64,000 nucleotides of DNA. It comes from Corbicula japonica (lineage: Eukaryota > Mollusca > Bivalvia > Venerida > Cyrenidae). The translations under genes were made by a program, and so were the position numbers. The stretch lies in the NCBI GenBank assembly GCA_038501625.1, contig JAZAYU010000005.1, positions 3,906,001 to 3,970,000 of the forward strand. The letters run 5' to 3'. Positions 23,901-35,900 of the stretch are shown here, one piece after another. The notes beneath the pieces are model-generated. The model had not been told where the DNA came from. It saw nothing but the letters and a program-made list of their open reading frames with translations, and made no database searches. Positions within the stretch are counted from its first letter, which is position 1; the number at the start of each line of letters is the position of its first letter.

Positions 23901-26900
23901 GCCTGATTAAGTGATGGGCTGATTGAGTTAAGCAGAAAGAGTAGTCCAGTTAACAATTCCGTAGGATTGTTAATTGATAAAAAAACAAGGCAACAAAATA
24001 TTTAAATTAAATATTAGACGTTCAGTATATCTTTCACTTGTTTATATAATCTGTGATTTATTTGTTACCAGGAGCGAAAGGGTGCTGTAGAACGTATTCG
24101 TACTTCACAACTTAATCTGGTCGACTTGGCTGGTAGTGAACGACAGAAAGATACAGGGGCCTGTGGAATCAGACTTAAGGTTTGTTTTATATTGTCTAAA
24201 GATTGTAGTTAGTTGCATATATTGCTTGAGGCTCTTACTAAAGAAACTTCACCCATCTACTCTCTTAAGTGATATATATTCATCCATAAATCAGAGTAGA
24301 CATAGTTCAGCTGACGCGTCCTTGCTGTCTGATCTGGATCTACACTGACTAATTATCGCTTTTTTGAGACTGACATAACTTTTTATTCATTTATTTTTGC
24401 ATATAAAGTTTTATTTAAGAGATTGGTTTTAGTGTTTTAAACATCATATCGTAATTTGCATTAAACTTACATATTTTTATCCATTTTAAATTTATATTTC
24501 TGTATGCAAAGTTTAATTTTGTATTTAAAATGATAATATCAATTATTTTGCTGTCATTTGTTGCTTTTTCGTAGATGTATCGTTTATCAATATGTCTAAG
24601 ACAAATGCCAACCAATCTGGCAAATTAGCGTACATGACATGACAAAATAACGTATCTTCGTTTATTTTTTGCCACAGAATGATAAATGGCAAAAATTGAA
24701 CTGGCCAAAATAAAACACAGGCAATAATGGGGCAAAATGGCCAAAATATGACAACGCTAAAATATCCGAATTCACGGTACATGTATGTAATAGTTTTTAC
24801 GCATGTACAACCAGTGCGGATCAAGATCGGCCGGCACATCCGTGTTGTCTGATCGCATCTTACCAGAAATGACCTTATGAATCAAATAGCGAACAGTTAA
24901 ATCCTGATCAGGTGGCATTAATGTCCTGGCTGATTGGATCTTTACCGTTTGCTCATGCCATAAAGGCTTGTATATAGAGAAAATAGTTAAGATATAATTT
25001 TTAGGGATGGGAACGAGTAGCAAAATCGGTACTCGGGTACTCGGATCTTGTTCCGATCGAGTACTCGAGTACTCGAAACCTTTCTCTAACGTAAGAGGAA
25101 ATATCAGCTTCCATAAGTTTTAACGATCGTACCGGATATGATAATGCCAGACTGCCTGCTTTATCGATTATTCAAGAAGATACACATTTACAGAAAACAA
25201 AAATACCTTAATGATATTTAATGTATTTCGATTATCAATGTTGAAAAAATTTAACTTAACAATTATTAATTAGCCCGTGCCACAAACTAGAACATCACCG
25301 TAAAATGGACACATCGTGAAAAAAGTGTATGTTCTCCGATCAGATTTTATTTCAGTTTTGCAAACTTACAATCAACAATCGCATTTGAATATAATTATTG
25401 AATAAACAAAATCAAATAAAAAGCCGATGAGGGAAGCGTCGTGGTTAAAATATTCAGGAACTAATTTTCATGATTGCAAATTGTCTGTGTTGCGACATCA
25501 AACAATAACATCAATTAGGCGCCAATTATCGGATATTTGTGCCCCTAAGTGTCATCTTGTTTATTGGAAACCAGGTGCGAGGTGTTGACAATTAACTGTC
25601 AGTCGGCGATTTGTAAGATTCCATAAAGACAACTTTTATAAAAATTGGTTGATTTTTCTGTTTACCTTTTTAATCGGGTACTCGAATACTTTATGAACTA
25701 CTCGGGTACTCGGACGTTAATCAAGTACCCGAGTACTCGATTACTCGTTCCCATCCCTTATAATTTTGCCATAATGGCTAGCTTTGCTTTACAAGCAAAA
25801 ACCATATTTAAGTCAAACCTAGGCAGTTACTGGTTTTGTTTTCTGTAAATGAAGATGTAATACAGTAAACCATAGATTATTGGTGTTTTTCTTTGTTTCA
25901 GGAAGCTGGTTCTATAAACAAATCCTTGTCAAACCTGGGTAACGTGATCATGTCACTTGTGAGTATGTCGAGAGATGGAAACAAACGATACATCCCGTAT
26001 AGAGATTCCAAGCTGACTTTTCTACTAAGGGTGAGTCCTCCTTTTTTCTTAACTACATTGAAGAAATATTATCTGATCAAAAGTACCCTTTGTACAGGGT
26101 AATGACCCCCTTTTACCACCATATCCCACAGTCAACATATAAGTTTTTTACATAGAGTATTCACTCATAACCTCCCAGAATTAGCCTTCCCTTTTGACGC
26201 AGGTAGGACTTTTCTTTCTTTAATTTTTCATTTTCTTTAATCATTATTTTTAAATGAAGGCATTAAGAATATGCATGAGTTTGGAGTGGATGCTTTCATT
26301 TTGAACTGGCTCTTCTTTTAACATTGTTCATTTCTATTAAAACTTTGAGGGGTAGGGTACATCATTTAGCAACTTAAATCAGGTGCTGCTATCCAGCTTT
26401 TTGGTGCATCATGTTTCTTAGGTCATTATGAAGTCTGCTTCAATTTTCTTTAAGATAGGATATTCTTGTTTATTTGTGTATTATTTGTTTATTTGTGTAT
26501 TATTTGTTTACAGGACTCCCTTGGAGGAAACTCAAAAACAAGTCTTATAGCATGTGTGCATCCTGGTGCTAAGTAAGTCGTTGTTAATTCTTCAAGCAGT
26601 TTGCTAGGGGCAGAGACCTAATTGTCCTTCTGTCTGACCCAGCAGCCTGTTGTTAATCATCCTGTCTATCCACTTCTTGTCCAGAAACAATAGTGAATGT
26701 TATGATGGATAGTGTTATAGCTTGTTTGAAAGCAGCAGCATCAACTGAAATGCTTTGGGTTTTCTAATCAAAAGAAAAAATGATAAAATTTAGCTTTATA
26801 TATATATATTTAAAATCAAAATGTTTTGAGATCTTGTAGATAACAACTTAATTTGAATTTAAATGAACAATTACAAAATGTGGTGCAGTTATTTTTGCAT

Positions 26901-29900
26901 CATTTCGGGATTGAATCTGCTATATTGTTTTCATGAGAGTATGAGGAACATTCAAGGTTGTTTTATTGTGTGAAGCCTTTGGTTTGTTTAAACCACTCAA
27001 ATCTTTTTCATATCTAGATGAATGCAATAAGTCATCAGTTCATTAAAAAAACACTTTTTTTTAAAATGATATAAGGACAGCAGTGTTGAAGTCAGAGTAA
27101 AGATTTTGTGGCAAAACGTGATTGTGCACCAACAAAGTTGTGCACAGTCTGAAAGTTTGTAAACAGCTTACGTTGTAGCTGCTCATAATAAGGAGCAAAT
27201 GAATTTTCTATGTAGAATAACAAGTGTAATTTTTCACAGTTAATATTTGATTTGAAATTTATTTTTAGGTACTTTGGAGAATCACTGTCAACATTACAGT
27301 TTGCCAAACGAGCGAAGATGATCAAAAACAAGGTAAAACATTATGTACATACTGTAAAACGCATTAATTTCGCGAGGTCAAAATTTCGCGATTTTCGTCA
27401 ATAATCAGCAATTTTCTTTATTCGCGAATTCATAAATTCGCGACGTCTTCAGACTCGAAACCGAAAATATTAAAGTATAAGTTATAACCATGATCACGAT
27501 TTCATAGTTAAACACATGCAAACGGTACAGATATATACCATTGTCCTTACTGAGATATTAAGCAATTAACTATCAATAAACATAATATTGTTAGGCAAGC
27601 TGCCTTTTGTTAAAGTGCGAAATATAACAAACAACGCTGACAATAGCTATATTGTTTCCTGTATTAGAATAAATTACTCAAAACTTAACATAGTTTAAGG
27701 AATTAATCGTTTATATTATTTGCCAAATTTATTCAAATAATTAAATCAAATAAATGAATGGTGGATCATAAGGAATAACATGTGGCGTTTGAAGAGATTA
27801 ACAGTTCTATTTTAAGTTGCCTCTTTACGGATAATTAGTAACGGATGCATCAAAACTCATCATATATTCGCGATATTTATGAATTCGCGAGGCAAGCGAT
27901 TCGCGAATATTAGCGAAAATAAAACCAACGCGAATAAATCCAGTTCTACAGTATAACATGGTGGGCGACATTGTGAATATTACAGCCCAGTAAGGTTGAC
28001 AGTGTAAATATTAAAGCCCAGCAAGTGTGACGGTTGATATCATACATAGATCATGTTAACCAGTAAATATGAATATTAATAAGTTAGATTATTTCAAGAA
28101 CTACTCTACCTGTATCACTAAACCGTGATCATTTTAACAAGTGTAAACAAATACAAAAGATACATGCACACACATTTAACAGAATATAGTATTGTATTTA
28201 GCAAACATATTGCATATTTCAGGATTGTAAAAACAAGTTAAAACTTTAAAACATTTAACTACTGAATTTTGTAACTGACTCACCTTTCTGTTAACCTAGT
28301 TCATCTATTATGTAAAGCCTAAAGGGATGTTAAGCAGAAACTGATGGATCTATACTGTTTGTCCATCGGATAAAAGCCTACCATTAAGGAAAGTGTTAAC
28401 TCTTTCCTCCATAGATACATATTTATTGCCTGGGCGAACAGTTTAGATCCAGATCAGCCGGCACATCCGTATCATCTGATCAGGATCTAAACTGCTCGCT
28501 TTTTGATTCATTCGATTATTTCTGACCAAAATGCGACCAGTGCAGATCCTGTTTAGACAGCACGGATGTGCTGTCTGATCTGGATCTACAATGGTTGCAT
28601 AGGCGTAAAAAGGCGTATATATGGAGGAAAGGGTTAAGCATACAATGAGTGATGATTACAGCTTTGTGTTTATATATTTCAGGCTATATTGAATGAGAAT
28701 GCTATGGGTAATATTCAGGCACTTCAAGCTGAGATCCGATCCCTTAAAGAGGAGCTCCAGAAGTTCAAAATGGGTGCTGTACCCTCACAACCTTGTATTG
28801 GTAAGATAAAAAAATGTTCATGTTTATAAGAAATAAACAGTTGACCAGAACAAGTTTTGATCCAGGGTCAGGATGACTAAAATGTATATAATGACTTTAC
28901 AGAGTTGCCCATTTTAAGCTCACCTGAACTAAAGACTGTATTTGTAATGCTTTCAACCAATCTTCATCGTACTATTCAGGATATTTAAAAGCAATATTTA
29001 TCAACAAGATTTGATTGTTGGCTAGGCTGTTCTAATCACTCAGGAAATATGACCTTATTTTGCAATATTGTGAATATTTGCAAAAAAAGCAAATGTTTGC
29101 TCTATCTTGGAAAGGTTTTCCTTAAACTTGGTTTGCCTGTTTGCAGGCTTAGCGTCTCAAGCTGAGCAGGATCATCCATTTCTTGGCTAAGTAAGGTAAC
29201 ATGCCAGAATGTTTTGGTCACTCCGGAGTAATGACCCCTAAGTTGCCATCATTTAATGAAAATGGCAATATCCACTTTCAGGCCTTTATATTTTGTGGCA
29301 GATAGTGGTCATTGCTAATTAAGTGTTAACAACTAAAGGCTAGTTATGGACATGACTTAACCATTTTGTTGAAGGCTATTGTAAAACTAGGCTATTGTGG
29401 TCCTGTTATCAGTTGTTCTGTACCAGGAAGTTGTGACTTGGTACCTTATTACTTATATTACAGTTGCAGCTGCACCAGAGAATATGCCATTACTAAAGAA
29501 GATGTTCCTACAGGCCATGCAACTCCGAATGAAGGTAGAAGACGAAAAAAGGGTAAGTAACATAACGATGTCATTGTATATAGGTAATCATAATAATAAG
29601 ACTTTATTATTTTAACTGTCAACAGATCAGGATCTAAACTGCTCGCTTTTTGATTCATTCGATTATTTCTGACCAAATGTGGGTCAATAGACATGAAAGA
29701 TTTTAATTCTCGACAATTGTGGTCAGTTCACATTAAATATAATATTTATACACTGGCACTGGACAATTCTGGGTTAGTATACTAAAAAATGTTTTTATTC
29801 TAGACAATATTCAGTCAGGAGATATAAAACTTTGGACACTTCTGTGTTAGTATACATCAAATATTACCACAGTTTTCTGTTAAAGGTAGGGATCAATATT

Positions 29901-32900
29901 ATTTTAACATTCTAACGTTACTTTGCATACCATAATTTGGGATGAATCTAAATTGTACTGTTTACTTGTATAATTATTGAGTTGCTCTCATTTCAGATCT
30001 AGGCTGCATGGGCAGTGATTTGCATTTCCTTTAATGACCATGAACAGACTCCCCAGCCTGCAATGTTTTCATATTTATCCTGTTCGGTGGCTTTTAACCC
30101 TTTCCTCCATAGATACACCTAAATTGCATGGGCGAACAGTTTATATCCAAATCAGCCTGCACATCCGTGCTGTCTGATCAGGATCTTAACTGTTCGCTTT
30201 TTGATTCCTTGGGTTATTTGTGACCAAAATGCGACCAGTGCAGATCCTGATTAGACGGATCAGACGTGTCGGCTGATCTACACTGGTCACACATGCGTAA
30301 TAATGCGTATTTATGGAGGAAAGGGTTAAAGTTCCCTTTTATCTATTCCTTGAAAGTATTCCAAACCGATATTTTTGAAAGCTGTTGAAAACCTCGATGT
30401 TATTTTGTTGAAAACCTCAATGTTATTTTGTTGAAAACCTCGATGTTATTTTGTTGAAAACCTCGATGTTATTTTGTTGAAAACCTCGATGTTATTTTGT
30501 TGAAAACCTCGATGTATTTTGTTGAAAACCTTGATGTTATTTTGTTGAAAACCTCGACGTTATTTTGTTGAAAACCTCGATGTTATTTTGTTGAAAACCT
30601 CAATGTTATTTCTGGCATGCAGGACCTGAAGAAGGCAATTGAAGAGTACCAGAAGGAACTGAAGAAAAAAGATGTCGCTATTCAGAGCAAAAATATGATC
30701 ATAAAGTTCCGAGAAGAAAACATAAAACGTCTAAGTTCCAAAACAACAGGAGAGAAGATTGATGTAGAGAAGGTAGGAGGTCGTGCTTGTTATGTCTATT
30801 ACATGACAGTGGCAACTCTCATTCAGTTTGCAAGACCCTAGATCAAATAGCCATTGTGATTTGGCAGATAGATAATTTCTTCATCTGTTTTGCCTGCCAC
30901 TTAAAAAAATTTTAAGTACATGTACATTATTATATGTAATTGGTAAAAACAAGTGTTGTGATTTTTCGGGAAAAAAACGATTCCACCTCGGTGACAATTG
31001 CATAGTTGGACCCAAATTTGACGTTTTTAAATCTCACAACACTTTGTACATGTATGTGTTAATTGCATCACTTGTGGGGATTAAATACATTGCAAATTGT
31101 GCTTAATCGACACATTGTCAATTCTTTAACATCAATATTATATCAAACAATATTAAAACTAATGCATTTCATGTTCATTATTTTTTTATCTGATTATTCG
31201 AGTAGAAGATTTACACATACATGTAGTATTCAATGCAAAGACGATCAATCAAGTACTTGGTTACTCCACAACCTGTTGCCATCCCTTTGTTATTTTAGTG
31301 TAATAAAATCTTGTAAATTTTATTCAAAAGTATTCAGGATTATTCAGGATATAAAGATGGTCAGAAAGAGATTATTGTTTCTTGAGTTATGATTCTTTAT
31401 TGTTTTCAGTATACTAAAATCCTGTGTTGCAAACACCTCACTTGCTTTCAGTTCTTTAATAATGGGGCATTTACACTACTGTATAAAATTACAACATTTT
31501 GCTTTATTTTAAAAATTGTCAGATCACCTAGTTTTAATACAAAGAACATTGCCCATCTCATTACAAAAAGCTCTGAAACTTTTTGCAGATAGTGCAGTAA
31601 AACTTTTCAACATAATTTAACTCCTTCCTCCATAGACACACCTTTATTGCGTGGGATCTGCACTTTTCACATTTTGATTCGTAAAGTTATTTCTGACCAA
31701 AATGCAAGCAGTGCAGATCCTGATCAGACGGCATGGATGTGCCAGCTGATCTGGATCTACACTGTTGGCATAAAGTAAAAAGAATATTATTTGAAAACAA
31801 TCATGAGAGGAATGTTGTAAGGCAATGTACGATTCAGTTAAAAGGGATTTTGTTGACCAATGAACATTTCATTGATAAGAAATTTTGTGGACCTATTCAC
31901 AATTCATTGATAAGGAATTTTGTGTGGGAGAGGTTTTTACCATGGAAAGGACTGTGTGTTTTAGGAAGAACTGTTGAAGGAGCTAGAGTTATTGAGGCCG
32001 CAGGTCTGTCAGCATCCTCAGGTTGCCCAGCATGCATTGGAGGTTCAGTACCTTAAAAATAAAATCCGCCGGCTCGAGGAAGGTGGGGCATTGGACGCTG
32101 AACTGAAAGATAGCGAGAAGATTAGACTACTGGAGGAAGAATATAATCGACTGATAGAACAGCCCGGTTCATTGGCTGGTAAGAATATAATCGACTGATA
32201 GAACAGCCCGGTCCATTAGCTGGTAAGAATATAATCGACTGATAGAACAGCCCGGTTCATAAGCTGGTAAGAATATAATCGACTGATAGAACAGCCCGGT
32301 TCATTGGCTGGTAAGAATATAATCGACTGATAGAACAGCCCGGTCCATTAGCTGGTAAGAATATAATCGACTGATAGAACAGCCCGGTTCATAAGCTGGT
32401 AAGAATATAATCGACTGATAGAACAGCCCGGTTCATTAGCTGGTAAGAATATAATCGACTGATAGAACAGCCCGGTTCATAAGCTGGTAAGAATATAATC
32501 GACTGATAGAACAGCCCGGTTCATTAGCTGGTAAGAATATAATCCAATGATAGAACAGCCCGGTTCATTAGCTGGTAACAGTATCTTAGTATTTTAATAT
32601 TACGCCATGGATATGGCTTCTATCCAGTTTGCCACCCATTAACTTTTATCATAGCTTATTTTGATCATCACATAGATTGCCTCAGCCCTTCCAAACTGCA
32701 GTTGCACTATTTAACATAATTAACATTCTGCCTTAATAAAAACTCCTCCAGCAATTTCTGAGGAGTCTAAGTCTTCTGATCCGTAACCTTTATCTATTTT
32801 CCCTGCTGAAGAATCTCGAAACACCATTCCTGCCTTCTGTTTACCCACCTGCTCACTGTCACAGGGCTGTTCCAGGAAAAAAGGAGTGAGGGGGGTGGAA

Positions 32901-35900
32901 CTGAAATTAATTAAAATTTGATGGGTGGGGGGTGGTGGTGATTAATGGAAGCAAATTTGTTGTTTGAAAATAAATATAATTGTGTTGGTGGTACCCCCAT
33001 TTTTAAGTTCCGTTCCACCCCCCCACTCCTTTTTTCCTGGAACAGCCCTGAGTGCCTAGGTGACCCAGGTGCAATAAAACTAATAACCAAGTCGGCAATT
33101 TTGGACAACATCCCTGGAATAAAGAAAATTGCTGAAATAACGCTACGTCTGCGACAAGTTCATTTGTTCCTGAACTGCATACATGTATGTGCAGATAATC
33201 ACATTTTCTTGCCAATTTGTAAAACATGTATTTTAGCATTGGATGAACGAATGGCGAGTGATTTTACAAAGAGTGAATAGCATGCTAAGCTACCATCTGG
33301 TGTAATAAAGTTTGTGATTGATTATTCTCCTTAAAAAATACATAATTAGAGAAATTTCTTAAGTGTTTTGTCATTACTTATCAGTACATGTAATATTTTT
33401 CACCCCTCCCCATCCCACACCCCCACTCTCCAGTCCATTTTGTTAGGCACCTTGGCTTGTTAATTAGGTCGAATACAGTATTCAACCTAATTAGCATTGT
33501 TTACTATTATTTTTGAAAAATCTTTATCCAGTGTTAACAAGTTTTTGTCAGAATTTGTTTTGTAGTTATCTATTGGCAAATATCAGCCAGCTTTCACCAG
33601 TCATTTTGGAGTTACTGACTTCAAATTGTCATTAATGAATGTTCTTGTACTGGTGTATTGTGTGATATTTTCTTGAATTTCCATGAATAAAACCCCTTTC
33701 ATCAATTATATTGCAGAAAAGCAGGTGACTCCCCAGAGGACTGATGTTGTTTCCACGGCAACTCTTGAGAAATTCCGGTCCCAGATTAGCGAGTTAGAAA
33801 GTAAAAATGAACAGGTACTCATATCCTTTTTGTGTAAGTTTTGTGGGTATCATTGGGGCCTCCTTTATTTATAAAGGATAAATTGGATTTAAATCTGAGA
33901 AAGTTTTTGTTAAATACTGTGTTTCACTCTTGTTAGTCCATCCATCCACTGTCAGACATTGTGATGCTCTCTTCAGTTTGATCTGGAAGATACTTTGTAC
34001 TTTTTGAACTTAAAATGTAATGTTGAAGTTTTCATATAAGTTCACATCCAAATGGCACATGATGGTCATATTTCATGATGTCATAGGTTGAGATTTTCAG
34101 AAAGCCAACGATCCCTTAACCCTTTCCTCCATAGATACACCTTAATTGCGAGGGCGAACAGTTTAGATCCAAATCAGCCGGCACATCCGTGCCGTCTGAT
34201 CAGGATTTAAACTGTTCGCTTTTTATTCATTCAGACCAAAATGCGACCAGTGCAGATCCTGATGAGACGGCACAGATGTGCCAGTTGATCTGGATCTACA
34301 CTGGTCGCACATGCCTTAAAAGGCTTATATATGGAGGAAAGGGTTAAGGTAACAATCTTTTGTAAATTTGAGTAATATGGGCTCAGTTGTTTCACAGAAT
34401 GCGGTGAAAAAGTGATTTCATACATCATCAGTTTTCAAACCAATTCAATAGTGGCAATAAGATGAGTCCTTTAATTTTGCAAAGTTTCAAAGTGATTTCT
34501 TTAGTTTCAAAGGACTAGCATTCTCAAATTATAATGCAAACTTATTCTGGTGTTAGGGTGGCCATGATATGAAAATGGATATTGTGATTATGGTATGCCT
34601 CCATCTTGCTCTAAATATGCACCAAATTTGTGACTAACTCATGTAGTTTCTGAGATGATTAATTTCCCTTGAAACTCAGAAGTTTCCTGGCCGCCATATT
34701 TGATGACTTGATCAACTGACCGAATTCAGGTTGTGATCATGTTTGTTGAAAATTGTTTCAGTTCTTCCGACTAAAATTGATGCACAAAAGTATTAGGAAT
34801 AATAATAAACAAAAACAAACACAAAAGGTCTTTTGACAGTTTTCAAAAGCCCTATTATAAATTTCAAAACTATCTTTTCCAGCCAGCTAGTGTTATACAT
34901 ACTGATTCCAGAAATTTCATTCCTTTGAAACAATGTTTTACCATAAATGCATTTATGTTTATGTCCTCTAAAAATAAATGCAATAAACATGGGTTGTATC
35001 TAAGTACAGTTTGTATGTGTGTTTATAGCTAAAACGAGACAATAGTGAGCAGAAGCAAGCTGCAGAAAAGAAGGAAATGTACATGCTGAATGAAATCAAC
35101 TCACTGAAGAAATTAAACCAGGAGCTGGAGACAACGTTGAGTGCTACCAAACTTCGTACCAACATGGAAAAAGCCGTCATGGATGAGATGCACCTACAGA
35201 CTGTTCTCGTAAGAATTAAACCCTTTCCTCCATATATACGCATTTTTACACATGTGCGACCAGTGTAGATCCAGACCAGCCGGCACATCCGTGCCACCTG
35301 ATCAGGATCTGCACTTGTTGCATTTTGATTTGAAATAACCTAATGAATCAAAAAGCGAACAGTTTAGATCCTGATCAGACGGCATGGATGTGCTGGCTGA
35401 TCTGGATCTAAACTGTTCGACCATGCTGTAACAGTGTTTATATCGAGGAAAGGGTTAAATATTCTCATTCAAGTCAGCTTGACTTATTATTTTCAACAAC
35501 TGGCCCTGTCCATTAGTTCAGAGTTCATCATTTAACCCTTTTCTCCATAGATACACCTTTTTGGATGGGCGAACCATGTAGATCCAGATCAGCAGTCACA
35601 ACCATGCCATCTGATAAGAATCTGCACTGTTCGCTTTTTGATTTGTTAGGTTATTTATGACCAAAATGCGACCCGTGCAGATCCTAATCAGATGACATGG
35701 ATGTGCCGGCTGATCTGGATCTACATTGGTCCCATATGCATAAAAAATGCGTATATATGGAGAAAAGGGTCAATTACAACCCTTTTAGTTAAAAATATGT
35801 GATGAAAAAAACAAACAACATACATTTAGCTCTCCTCCATATATACTCCCCCTTTTACATGGGCAAACATTGTAGATCCAAAACAGTGTAGATCCTGATC

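Noticed and set aside
30381..30612. Ten regularly spaced repeats before exon 14 considered as a regulatory array
   Set aside because: Pure tandem 23-bp minisatellite without spacers; reported only for its position at the acceptor.
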